A stretch of DNA of 64,000 nt from Lates calcarifer (taxonomy: Eukaryota > Chordata > Actinopteri > Centropomidae), in the NCBI RefSeq assembly GCF_001640805.2, contig NC_066850.1, positions 13,334,157 to 13,398,156 on the forward strand, written 5' to 3'. The translations under genes and the position numbers were made by a program. Positions 21,616 through 32,858 of the stretch are shown one piece after another. Every line of letters begins with the position of its first letter. Positions within the stretch are counted from its first letter, which is position 1. The notes beneath the pieces are model-generated. The model was not told the origin of the DNA. It saw only the letters and a program-made list of their open reading frames with translations, and did not search any database.

Positions 21616-22490
21616 CCTCCTCCTCTCCTCCTCCTCTCCTCCACCTCTCTGTCACCACTCCCCCTCTTTTCTTTTCTTCTCCTGTTTCAAGAATTTCCTA
21701 ATATCACTGACTCACTCACTCACTCCAAATTTCCAAGGAGTCTCCCTGCTGATGTCACCTCCCCTTTCTCTCCTCTTTCCTGGTCCTCCTCCTGTCTCTT
21801 CTTTCTTTCTTTCTTTTCTCCTCCTTCTCCTCCTGTCTCCATTTTAGCCTTTATTCTCTTACCTCCTCTCTTCCCATATCCTCTTTCCTCTTTTTCTGTT
21901 TTCACCTCCTCTCTTTCTTCTTTTTCTTATACTTTCTAACTTTTCTCCTCGGCTTTACTACTCTCTCCTACTCCTCACCTCCTCTTGCCTTTCTTCTTTC
22001 CCACTCACTCATTTCCTCCCATGTTTTCTCTCCTCTTTCACTCCACTATCTCCTCCTTTCGCTTTTTCTTTCCTTACTTTCTTTTCTCCTCCTCTCGTCT
22101 CCTCCTATTGGCATTCCTTCTTTTTCCTCTCCTCTCTCCTCTTTCTTTAATTGTCTTGTATTTCTCTTCTCCTCCATTGTCTACTTTCTCCTATTTCTCT
22201 CTCCTTCTCTCCTCCCTTCACCTCCTTCCTTTTCTCCTGTCTCCTCTTGTCCTCCCTCCTCTTGCTTTCTTTCCTTTCTCCCTCCTCTTCTTCTTTACCC
22301 CTCTCTTGTTCTGCTTTTCTATCTCCTCCTTTCTCCCTCTCCTCCTCTTATCTTCATCCCATCCTACTTATTCTTTCTCCTCCTTTCTTTTCCTCTCTTA
22401 TCTCCTTCTCTATTTGTTTTTCTTCTCCTCCTCTTAACCTATTCTCTTCTCCTCTACCCTGTCCTCCTCTCTCTCCTCTTTCTGCAGAGT
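21616..22490. repeat. Polypyrimidine (CT-rich) tract upstream of il26
   Basis: Almost 0.9 kb of the plus strand is C and T only (CTCCTCCT, TTTCTTTC and similar), interrupted mainly at about 21688-21756 where ACTC tandem units and a little mixed sequence occur. The minus strand, which is the il26 sense strand, is therefore polypurine directly upstream of the TATA box. Long open frames on the plus strand here are low-complexity artefacts. Confidence 0.85.
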
Positions 22491-23459
22491 CATCATGGCG
22501 TATCACAGCGTGTCATGGCGGCGGCATTAATGGGTCCAGTTTGTGCACAACCTGGTTTTGGTGTTTAGAGTTTGCGGTCAGATAAAACTAGGTTGCAGGT
22601 TCAAAGAGAAGAAAAGAAAAACTCCTGACTCAAGTTTCTTTTTTTTTCCACCTCGGCAGGTTTCAGAAAGCGCCGAGTCGCCACCCGACCCAGATTAGAG
22701 ACGGAACGAAGATGTAAGCACACCGGCACCATAGCAGAAGAAGAAGAAGAAGAACACCTCAAGATGCTTGAGTCAAGGTGAAGGAGTCTTTAAGTCTGTG
22801 TGTGTTTGCTGTAGTTAGTTCCTGGAAGTCAGAACAGTAACCAGGTCAAACAGCCACAGACAACACAGCTCAGTGTATACACCTACTGCCTGTCTGTCAG
22901 TAGCTGATCAGCCCCTGCAGTGCATGCTGGGAAAGGCTCCAGCACCGTGTCTCCTATAGAAACTTATATAAAATTAATGCAGAGTATGTTTTGATGGTAA
23001 ACGCTGCCTGGTTTAAGTTTCCAGTCCTGTCGATATAACAAACAAACCAAACTCTGTTTATAATTCTTGATATTTTCAAAGTTTCTTGGCTGGAAATCAG
23101 AGATGAACGCTGGTTTTTAATGACTTCAGAGTCTTTTTAACTGATCTACAGTTCAGCTATTACTCTTGAACTTTCTGGACCTGATTCCAGCAGTTTAAGC
23201 TGCTGACTGTCACTCAGTTAGAGGGAGATCGTACCTGCTCACTATGAGTCTGAAACTGATATTTTAAGATAAAATAGATGCATAATGTTGCTTTAGGGCA
23301 GGTCGTTGGTTTCAGAAAGTCAGACACAAACCTTCTCTAATCTATTGTTGGAAAGATGTGGGGGTAGAGGAGGTTTCTGAAGCTGTCCATCCATCCAACA
23401 AGCAGTTCTAACATAGTGTAATGTGCCTTTTGAGTGTAGAGGACAGAGTGGTGAATGAG

Positions 23460-23720
23460 TGTGGAGGACAGCTGAAACAATTAACCAATTAGTCGATCAA
23501 GAGACAGCAAAATAGCAGAAATAGTGAAACTGACAGATACTCTCTGATTCTCACCTCTCAGATGGGAGGACTGCTTGTTTGTCTTTGTCACATATTAAAT
23601 ATTTTTGGGGTATTTGGACTTTTGGTCGAACAGAACAACATCATCGAGATGTCATGTTCGACTGTATGACATTGTAAAGGACATTCTTGACCTTTTTTTT
23701 TTTTTTTTAAGTTTCATGGA
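23460..23720. repeat. Interspersed repeat family X, copy 1
   Basis: It contains ACAATTAACCAATTAGTCGATC and a following segment with TCTCTGATTCTCACCTCTCAG, GAGGACTGCTTG and TATTTGGACTTTTGGTCG. Related copies lie near 38.7, 55.6-55.9 and 61.5-61.9 kb. This is a common teleost sequence of unknown class. Confidence 0.45.
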
Positions 23721-24467
23721 CTAAATGATAAAATTCATGCAGGAGACAGGAGTTTTCCTCCTGTCACAGACATTTATTAATAGTAACCATGATCAAATGC
23801 TGCCTACCTCCAACCATACCTTTGAAGAGACTGCATATTGACCACTCAAAGACCTTTATGCTACACATTCACACACACATACAGAGTGCACACTTTTTTT
23901 TTGGAAACTGTTTAAATCATTGTTCATGTAAACATTTCATGCGTTCAGCTTCTAAAATACGAGGATTCACTCATAGTTTGGATTGTTTTATTGATTGACT
24001 ATGATGACGTCAGTTGCAGGTTTTTTTTTCATATCTTTGATGACGGATCAGATTTCAGTCTGTGGTGATATTTTTACTGTGATAAACAGGTTTTAGTGTT
24101 CAGATGTGCGGTCAGATAAAAGTAGGTTGTGTCTTTGCCGACTTCGGCGAGAAACAGTGACTGTGCAGGTTTGCTTTCCACGCTGCAGTTTTCAGCAAGT
24201 GACGAGCTGCTGTTTGACCCATATAACTAGAAAATCTCAGTTAACATCATCACCTCACATCAGGACAGTCCAGATCAGATTCAGGGTCTCTCAGTGGGTT
24301 TTCTCCTGCTGCTTCAGTTTCCTCAAACAGAACCGGTTCATCAGTGACTGCGAGACACAGGAGACAGAAAAATATGTCACTGAACAAGAGCTGAAAACAA
24401 CTGAAACTAAAAGTTGGGAAATTTCCAAATTTCAAAGGCTGTGTTTTCTTTGTTGTAGCTATACACG

Positions 24468-24505
24468 AAAAACTCCAGCTTTACAGCTTTACAGCTGGAG
24501 TTTTT
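24468..24505. repeat. Perfect 13-bp inverted repeat with 12-base loop
   Basis: AAAAACTCCAGCT at 24468-24480 is mirrored by AGCTGGAGTTTTT at 24493-24505 around TTACAGCTTTAC. A stable hairpin can form. The T-run on one side recalls a terminator, but nothing nearby is a polymerase III gene. Confidence 0.7.
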
Positions 24506-26129
24506 CACAGGAGTACTGTCTGTATTATTTCTGTCTTTATCAATTTATGATCAATGAAAGGGTTTTTAGACTGTTTTCATGTCTGTAAGTCTGAGCCAAG
24601 CTTCATGTTTTTCTTATATTCATGGTTAGTTTTAGTTTCACGTTGCAATTTTGCGACCACACTGAAGACCTTTTACTTCCTGTCGCCATCATCTACATGC
24701 CCTGCGTCTCCGCATACTTTACATTAATTGGTCTGTAGACTTGTGTGCGTCTCATATCCTGTCTCTCTCTCTAATCCTGTCAGAAAAGAACCTTCCGCAT
24801 ATTTATGCACTTTTTTTTTCAAGCTGATTTTTGCATCCCTGCAAGGCTGGGACACAGTGTGTGTAAAGGACAGAGGCACAGGCTGATGACAGTAAAATAT
24901 TTGTATGAAAATATTTATAAAAATGCACCATTAGAATGTGGAAAGTAAACTCCAGGAACACTATTATTTCTTTCAGACAGAAAAATGAAAGACAGATGCT
25001 GAATGAGAGATGGTGTAATCAGCCACAATAATTAAAAACTCCTGTGTATGGGTGCAGGAACATCAGTATGTGATAATACATTATATTTTATAAGGTGATC
25101 ATCATGTAAAATTAAACTAATAATCACTGTCAGAATATGTTAATCTTGCTAATTACACATTAAATTGAAACTGGTCCTCGAACTTTTAAATACTGGCCCT
25201 CACTAATGCAGCCCTTGCACTGGTGTAATTCAGTGCTGTCTTCTGTTCTTCATATTCTGGAGTCATATTTCGGTCAAATCTGAACACTCAGACATGATAC
25301 ACGTATTTATACAATCAGAATGACTTACACTTTACGGAGATATCATTGACTCCGATGTCCATCCCGAGTAAACGTTCACAATTCCGCTTAGAAATCAGGG
25401 AAAAAAGACGCTCCAGAACTTGCCTGAAAATCAACGCGTTTTTAAGTTTTCTTCAGAGTCACAGTAATGCAGTGACACTTGTCTGTGCATTTATGAACAT
25501 ACTCCAAACAAGAGATGCTAATGGCTCATTTGGCTACTTTTAATGGTTCCAATTCGCCAAAGTTTAAATAAATATAGGCTAACGAAAAAAAGGGCTAAAA
25601 CTTGCTCGCTGAATCCAGTGCTAGCAACATTGTACTTCCTGTGCCTGTGGGAGCTGTAGTTCCGGAATTTAATGCACAATTATCCCTAAATACAAGTGGG
25701 AAAGAGAAGAATATTAGGAGTTAATATTAATTTTTCTTATGTTATACCATCAGCATTTGATGATGATGCAGCACATATATGTATATAGACAGTTGTCTGT
25801 ACATTCACGGGTACATTGCAAACAGGAAATGCTAATAAATAATTTAACTACTTTTATGTGCTAAAATGTAAACAAGTATAGGATTAGGATCAAGTTGTAC
25901 CTAAATCATGGGAACAGGAGTTACAAAATAATTTAATATTTCATTTCATTGTGTTGCAGAGTCAGGATACTTTTTGGCATTACTAAGGCTCAAACTGTTC
26001 TGTCAACATGATTCATGGACAGATATTTGTGTTGCACACACAAATTGTTTACACACACATGCAAAAACTCAGGTGGTAAAATTACATGAACCTTTAAAAG
26101 CTGCTGCTCTTCATCAGGGACGTTGCCTC

Positions 26130-26320
26130 TATAAATAGTTCCAGACCAGAGGCCCCTGAGTGTGACGTCGTCATTTGATCTGTTTCAACACAAAGACTGC
26201 AGCTAAATATAGATCCTTATCGCTCACCCAGACACACAGACACACACAGTGAAAAGTCTGCTGTTGTTTCTCTGCTTCCTGGTGACACCTGTGTGGGAAA
26301 TCCCCTGTGATGACATCACA
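26130..26320 (+). other. Candidate first exon or relic of a secreted-peptide gene
   Basis: A TATA box (TATAAATA at 26130-26137) is followed 112 bases later by an open frame from 26249 reading (V)KSLLLFLCFLVTPVWEIP then CDDITQ, a classic signal peptide and start of a mature chain. The first codon is GTG where ATG would be expected, and no upstream ATG exists. A good donor (ACACAG|GTAGAG) falls after codon 25; a second possible donor is at the GT microsatellite. I do not recognise the product and found no downstream exon. It may be a chance open frame, a gene with a start codon lost in this individual, or a pseudogene. Confidence 0.25.
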
Positions 26321-26387
26321 CAGGTAGAGCCCTGGTGGCCCTGCCTCTCCACAAAGAGGTTAATGACTGGAAAGAGTTCAGGCAGAC

Positions 26388-26421
<34 letters not shown>
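26388..26421. repeat. (GT)n microsatellite
   Basis: About 15 GT dinucleotides follow a possible CAG|GT splice donor. Confidence 0.9.
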
Positions 26422-26426
<5 letters not shown>

Positions 26427-27303
26427 CTAGTACTACTATCTTTGTGAGGATCTGGTTTAGGTTTAGGTTCAGGTGTGATAACATGCTGATGTTTAGCAGG
26501 TATGATGTTTGCATGGTGTTTTTTTTTAACAATAGATGACCAAGAAACACACTGGGCAGAACATTATATTGCAGAAAAATAAATTTGTCACAAACTGTAA
26601 TGGTGACTCAAAGGGTCAAGAAATTGTAAACAAGCTGTTGAACGCTGTCAAGAGCCAAACCAGCAGGTGGTGATATAAGCCTAAGAGAGTGCTCTGTCAT
26701 CCTGTTGGTCAACATAAAGGAAAATGTCAAACTGGTCAGGAAAATACAAAAAATTAAATAAGGTCTGTGGTTTTAACACAAGCTCAAGACATGTTCTGTT
26801 ATACTGTGTTAAGAGGTGGGTTAATTCAGGTAGGACACTAGTGAAGGCCTAGCTGTGAAATGCAGAGCCCTCCAGTGCATTCATCATAAACTGTAATTGG
26901 CCACAGTTCATTTTCCAATACCCAATGAATAAATCCAGTTGGCTTTTTGTTGAAGGAACCAAGGTGATGCTAACATCCAGGCTACAAAAATACGTCATCC
27001 CTGCACTACTCTATACAGGCCTGGTGCTTGAAATCTGTCGGCCATGACACCATCGTGTCTGAACTGGGCCTAACAGTCTGAGAACCAAATGTTACCAACA
27101 GAAAAAGATGTGAAAGTTAGAGTAGCAGCTCCATACACAGGAGAATCTGAAAACTGTCACCATCAACACTGTCCTCCATCACCGAACGGTTTGCGTGGTT
27201 TCAGCTGGAAACAGAAAACTGAATTTTTGAGTGGCATGAACCAACTGATGTAAATATCTTCTCACAATCTCTCCTGAAGTTATAGTTTGGTCCCACAGGG
27301 TTT

Positions 27304-27321
27304 GGGGGGGGGGGGGGGGGG
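27304..27321. repeat. Poly-G run of 18
   Basis: An uninterrupted run of 18 G residues, rare in AT-rich DNA. Its length may be an assembly estimate. Confidence 0.9.
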
Positions 27322-27689
27322 CTCCCTACCCCCAAATGTACACATTAATATACACAAACACACTCATATTATACAGTACCCATGTATACACACACAAACA
27401 CACAAACTAAGACGAAACCAAACCTACACCATTGAAAGTAGGTAAGTAGGTCTCATGTACTTGTGGTTTCTGCAGTTTTCTGCACCAGTTTAATATATAT
27501 AGGTCAGTGTGTGTGCGTGTGTGTATGTGTGTTTGTGTGTGTGTGCATGTGAGAATAGTGTAGATGTCAGATACGATATAATTTAATCTAATTTGATCAA
27601 ACCAATCATGACAAACGATTTTAGACATATGATAAATTAGTTTTCAGAATTAATGAAACGCAAGAAGAAATACTGGGGTAATTGTATTG

Positions 27690-27970
27690 ATGTAAAGGAC
27701 CTGAATACATCTTCCATCATTGAAAGTCACACAATAACACAAACAGAATAACAGATGGAGGCAGTGGTATTCCAGCAGCTCCTGTGTTCTGCTCTGTAAA
27801 ACTCCTGTTTTTGTCAATGGTCTGGTAGTGATATATAGTGATATTTCTCTTTAATAAAAAGGTCTATCTCTGTAGGAATCCTATCCATAATATTGTCTGA
27901 CACTTATAATAACAATCTGAAACTGTCAGTGGCAAAAACAAGCACTTTAGTGGACATACTTTGACGTGAA
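27690..27970. mobile_element. Palindromic-family element, copy C (right half)
   Basis: This holds the half-palindrome with CAGATGGAGGCAGTGGTATT near 27752, TCTGGTAGTGATATATAGTG near 27822, then AATAAAAAGGTCTATCTCTG and an outer arm ending GTGGACATACTTTGACG. The outer arm matches the inverted left edge of the copy at 90-600. Confidence 0.7.
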
Positions 27971-28559
27971 CAACTGTCAAAACAACTTTGAGTAGAAATA
28001 ACCTGGATTTTGCTTTTTCAAACATTGCATGAACATTTTCTGACTAGTTCAACTTCATATCAAAACAAACACAGATATTTGCAGGAAGAAACAATTTCAA
28101 CCAGCTGATTATTTATGAACAATGGTAATTTGTAATTTGTTGTTCACACCAGCTCTCACATCTGTTTACTTCATTTCTGTATGACTTGTCTGCCTACGAG
28201 GCCAGAGGCATCATGAGAATCAGGGTCAACGTCTTCAGAGCGCTCAGAGTATACCACCTGTCGAAATTTGATAGGACGACGAACAGTTTCTACATTTAAT
28301 GTCAGCCAAGTGATCTTAAAGGGCAACATACATCAGCAGCGCATGACTCAAGTCGAAAACACCCACACCCACGATGCCGTGCTGCCAAGACGCGTCAAGA
28401 TCTACCACTTGTCTTGCACCAGGAAACCTGAGTTATGGCATTTCTCTCCAGGACAACCTTCACAGAATCATGCTCGGCTGTTTGGCTGAGATTGCTTTGA
28501 CTTTCTGAGTTGGAAATCTAACTTCAGGAGGTGTTCCAGTAGGAACCAGGAAGTCCTGG

Positions 28560-28900
28560 TGCTTCCAAATTTCACTATGATTGAAGTCACTGTACTCCTG
28601 GGAACACTCAACACTCAAAGCTTTAGAAATGGACTTTGTGGTCTGGTGTTTGTCCTCAGTGTGAACTGTGGGACCTTATGCTATCTAACCTATGTCCAAT
28701 TAATTGACTCTAGTCAAGTTCTACAGACATCTCAAGGATAGTTAAAGCAAATAGGATGCACCTAAACACACCCAAGACTCCAGCTAAAAACATGTTTTCT
28801 CTTGGTCATTACGGATTATTGAGTATGGATTGATCCATTTACAATTAAATCTACAATAAAGTGACGGGGTTCTGAATACCTTCTGAGGCCTTTTGGTATC
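28560..28900. mobile_element. Interspersed repeat (class uncertain)
   Basis: TGTGGGACCTTATGCTATC, GTCCAATTAATTGACTCTAG, TACAGACATCTCAAGGATAG and AATAGGATGCACCT follow the order of a common teleost repeat. No intact frame is present. Confidence 0.4.
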
Positions 28901-29499
28901 TGATTTTTTTTCCAAGAAAAACACAGGACAAGTGATTTACAGAGCAGATATCTGTGCTGCAGAAAACAAAATGACATTTCACTTCAGTTGCACTTTAATC
29001 TTGACTAACGTCTTTATCACAGCCTGTTCCCACAGCTCAAATCACTCAGTGAAAAATGGTGTAACAGCTTTGTCACTTGCCTCCTCCCAAATGGAAAACA
29101 TGAACACAGCATCAGACTTATTAGAACAATAAAACCAAAGTGACGTTTCAGTCATTATCAGGTTACAAATATCCACTCTGACTTTGGCATTTCCTCTCCA
29201 CAAGCCAACAGAACCAAAGCTGTTAAATACAGTAATAGTAGTACTTTTTAGGAACTAAGAAAAGAGTCAGCTTCCACTTTTGGCAGCATTATCTGTTTCT
29301 GTTGTTGCTGTACTTTATTTAGACTCAGGACCAGATGTCCAGGTGGATTTGCTTTGACTCTGTCAACCAAACAAACACAACCAAGATCATCTTCATCCTC
29401 ATTATTGTGGGGTTTTTTGTACTGTACCAGCTTTAAAAAAAAACAAAAAAAAAAAAAAACACTGGACAGTTCCTTCACCAACAGACAGAAAGACAACTT

Positions 29500-29911
29500 T
29501 ACTATTTGAACCAAACTTTATTTATTTTCAAGTAAATCTTGTAACACACAATCCATTCAGAAACATCCACAGTGTGTCCAACAGTCTGAGTGTAATGATG
29601 AACATTTAAATACTGTAACACCTTTGAAAATAATCAGCCATAACATGGCAACATGATCAACACCAGAGTCCTTTCAGCTCGGGTATTAAAACATTCTAAT
29701 CAATAAATAGATCAATAACTAATCAGTCATACTCCAGTTTTTATAAATATATAATTTTTATAAATATAAAAAATATTAAATATTTTTCCAAATAAAACAC
29801 ATGAATAAATAAAATTATAAAAGTGGATGGTATAAAAGATGATAAATATGATAAATAGAAAAGCGTCTCTCTGCTCAGTGTTCAGTAAAAACAGTAGAAA
29901 CAGTTGAGGCA
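29500..29911 (-). other. 3' UTR of il22, AU-rich
   Basis: The minus strand after the stop has dense ATTTA motifs (about 29740-29865 and near 29610). Two overlapping AATAAA signals lie at 29517-29522 and 29521-29526. The composition is among the most AT-rich in the window, as expected for an unstable cytokine mRNA. Confidence 0.65.
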
Positions 29912-32359
29912 TCAGAGTGCGGCAGCGGCGACGGCAGTGGTGGAGTTTTTGGGCTGGATGCAGAAGTCCTGCAGGTAGGTGAACAGGATGTCGATCTCTC
30001 CCAAGGCTTTGTTAATACCTCGCTCACCACCCAACTGAAACAAATAGACACACATTAGAAACAACAGAAACACACTGAATACTGCAGATCAATGTAAAGT
30101 ATAAGCTGTGATATTCTATAGCTTTCTTATTGCAAAAAAAATCCAATGAAAAGACCAACACCAACAAATATGGTACTGCTGTGTAAAATGTGTATCAATA
30201 CGCCACTAAAAATAGTCCCCAGCAGATGCACAATTTCCTCCTGTTTCTTTGAGCAGATGTTTTAGGAAATTACTGAGTCTTTCTTAAATATAATACAATA
30301 TATTTCAGAGGTGTTTTCAGTATGAACCAAAGGGCTTGAAGCTGTCCTCAACCCCTTTCTGCAGTGCCCTCTGATGTATGTTTGTTTACATGTGAAACAA
30401 GTGTTTTGTTAATCAAAAGTCAAGGTGGCATCATAAAAATGCAGGTCTCCAAATTATTAGCAATACCTTTAATGGTACAACTGTTTTCTATCAATATAAG
30501 CCATTAACCATGGTTAAGTGATTTTTACATGAGGAGTTGTTAAGCAACAACCACAGTGGCTTTCTGCTTCGGTATCAACATCTGATCTAAAAAAAATTTT
30601 GGAAAAAATTGCGGTTTTAAAATTTAAAAATTTTACCTTGGTGAGCTTGTTGCGAAACTCAACGATGTGATGATGATCGTGGTAGTGAGTCACATTCTGG
30701 AGGGAGAGATATTCAAGGTTAGCAGCTGTTATCAGTTCAGTCTTTCCTGTCTCTAGGTGTGCTGTACGTGTGTTCACTTTCTCTGACTGAAACCACAGAA
30801 AGTCTTGATCAATATTAAAATAAACCACACCGCCACCACACATGTACACTGCAAAAAACAGCTCAATTTTAACTAATTTTGTCTGGTATTAAGTAAGTAC
30901 TTTTTAAAGAGAGAATAAAAAAAATACTCTTATTTCTTTTTTTTCTAAATAGATTTTTGGGCTCAAAAACAGAGCTTATGAGTTGTAAGGAGTGATTTGT
31001 TTTCAGGGACCACTATTTACCAGCTAACAGATTATTAAGGGAATAGTTCAACATTTTCACTTTCTTGATTAAAAAAAAACTTCTATACTCACACATCCAT
31101 GTGCCTGCAGGTCCTCGCTGACTCGGGTGAGGTCAGTCTTCAGCCGGTGCATTTTGGGATGCCCGTTGTCACTGTGACGCAGGACATTGTTCAGGTAGAA
31201 GTCCAGGATGTTGGCATGGAGGCAGCAGATCTTCAGGTGGTCCTGGGGGGAAGGTGGAGAGGTCAGAGGTCGAGTTATGTTTGGAGGACATTATTTGTTA
31301 TGTTGCTAATACTTTTGTGGTAAACATGAAACAAAACACGAGCGTTGTTTGAGTTTATTCCTCACCTGGTCAGTGTTGACTTTGGGCATCAGTCTGGTGC
31401 TGGAGTCGTCCTCTGTCTGCATCCCCTGAGCCTGAAGAGACAAGAAGACAGATCAGTATCACACATTTACAAAAAAAAGCATATAAAATGTTTAACTTAT
31501 CTGGATTCTCACCTTTTATTTATTCAAACTGCTAGATTTAGACCCTAAATGTTGGTTCAAAGCCTTCCACAACCTGTCAGGTATAAAATTCTGGTGGAAA
31601 GATACTGAATCTTTTATTTATCTATGTTTTATTAGGCCTAAAAATATCAAAATGTAATACTGGAATTAACCTGTAATACACCCAACTTTTTCAGATATGA
31701 GAAAATTAAATCCAGATATACTTAAGAGAAGATGTGGAGCACTAGCTAAACTATGGAATAAAAATTAAAATTATTAGATTGTAAATATATAGAATATAAA
31801 GAAAGTGTAAGTACAATAAAATATTAAAATCACACTCCTGATATTAATACATTGTCAGATACATTTACTTGAGTACTGAAGTTTAAGGGAAATATCAGTT
31901 TTAAAGTAGAATGAGGCCAATAACAGAAGACATCCTGCTGCATATTGAGTACTTTTACTTTTGATACTATCAGTACATTTTTCACATTACAAACCTTTGA
32001 ACTTGAGTAAGATTTTGAATGCATGACTTTTACTTGTACTTGTATTTTTCTAGTATGGTATCACTACTTTTACTTAAGTAAGTACTATTTCAACCACAGA
32101 TTAAAGGTGCTAAAATAATATTTGTTTTCAATACTTAAAACATACACGTACATATGTTTTTAAATTAACCACTCACATGTTGCGACATTTCCCGGACAGC
32201 CTGGTATGTCTCCGGGTTTCGTAGAGGCTGGCTGAGTGGGCGGTCAACAGGGTGCGCTGCTGCCTGCTCGGCCCAGCCCATCAGAAGCAGCGGCAGGAGA
32301 ATGAGGATGGCGCTGGCTGGATGTATGAAGGAGGAGAGTGTTGCCACGTTGAGCTTCAT
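29912..32359 (-). CDS. il22: Interleukin-22 (5 coding exons, 193 aa)
   Basis: A secreted IL-10 family cytokine that signals epithelial cells through IL-22R1/IL-10R2. Coding exons: 32177-32359, 31366-31431, 31093-31242, 30637-30696, 29912-30034, all phase 0. Exon 1 encodes a long signal peptide (hydrophobic core [18 protein letters not shown]) followed by HPVDRPL. Exon 3 has the family hallmark [20 protein letters not shown] and ends at a cysteine (AHGC). Exon 4 has sequon NVT and a His cluster. Exon 5 has [18 protein letters not shown], the IL-10 family C-terminal signature, then NST and an unusual Ala-rich end (TAVAAAAL). The start at 32359 is the first ATG after the probable 3' splice site of a 5' UTR intron at 32421. 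The position between il26 and mdm1 fits vertebrate synteny. Confidence 0.95.
30190..30300. repeat. Interspersed repeat family Z, copy 3 (il22 intron 4)
   Basis: CGCCACTAAAAATAGTCCCC, AGCAGATGCACAATTTCCTC and AGCAGATGTTTTAGGAAATTACTGAG match the 6.5 kb copy in the same orientation. Confidence 0.5.
31850..32100. repeat. Interspersed repeat family Y, copy 1 (il22 intron 1)
   Basis: TACATTTACTTGAGTACTGA, TATTGAGTACTTTTACTTTT and TACTTAAGTAAGTACTATTT match a common fish repeat built on ACTTAAGTA. Related pieces lie at 61.3, 62.0 and 63.2 kb. Confidence 0.5.
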
Positions 32360-32521
32360 CTTTCTGAGAGATAAATGATCTTAATCCTTTCAGAATGAGG
32401 AGAAGTCAGAGTGTTTTCACCTGCAAGACAGAAACAGAGAATAAATTATAACAAAGTCAAACAAACTGATAAAACACTGGAGGGCTGAATGAATCTTCTG
32501 CATCTGTGCATGTGTCCTCAC

Positions 32522-32571
32522 CTGTCAGTGGATGCTGTTGTGAAGATGTCTCTCTGCCCTGTCTCTTTATA
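32522..32571 (-). promoter_or_regulatory. TATA box and probable 5' UTR exon of il22
   Basis: The minus strand reads TGTATAAAGAG, with TATAAA at 32566-32571. About 45 bases further on is a strong donor (CTGACAG|GTGAGG, exon end 32522). A matching acceptor (CTTGCAG) lies with its AG at 32421-32422, which would place the ATG in exon 2 of the transcript. The UTR exon is inferred from the splice signals. Confidence 0.55.
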
Positions 32572-32635
32572 CAGATCAACCCTCCGCCCCCTCTGCAGAA
32601 ATATAGGACAGGTAACCAGCCAAAAAACCCCATCA

Positions 32636-32657
32636 CACACACACACACACACACAGG
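32636..32657. repeat. (CA)n microsatellite upstream of il22
   Basis: About 11 CA units, 65 bases upstream of the il22 TATA box. Confidence 0.85.
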
Positions 32658-32820
32658 TCAGTGCTGAGCTGGTACAATCTGTGTTTACTGTCAATTACAT
32701 AAAGAGGAAATTAACTGTCAGTCAAGTTGTGACGACTACCTCTAATAGTGTTTGTCATCGATTTGCTATAAGACCATTTTTATTGTGCTTCTCCAGTGAC
32801 ATCATTTCCTCTTTTTTCTG

Positions 32821-32821
<1 letters not shown>

Positions 32822-32855
<34 letters not shown>
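32822..32855. repeat. (GT)n microsatellite
   Basis: About 16 GT units, about 260 bases upstream of the il22 TATA box. Confidence 0.9.

Positions 32856-32858
<3 letters not shown>

Larger units (their letters stand above)
22491..29499. other. Intergenic between il26 and il22
   Basis: Seven kilobases with repeat families C, W and X, a perfect hairpin, the poly-G run and the candidate signal-peptide exon at 26.1-26.3 kb. The segment 28180-28500 is relatively GC-rich with two short frames both encoding YHLS, but no domain is recognisable. Confidence 0.5.

Noticed and set aside
21985..22585. Two overlapping plus-strand open frames of 150 and 144 codons
   Set aside because: They are translations of the CT-rich tract; composition is almost only Ser, Leu, Phe and Pro with no domain.
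28180..28500. Relatively GC-rich segment with two short frames sharing YHLS
   Set aside because: No splice structure or domain; frames are interrupted and may be an old repeat.
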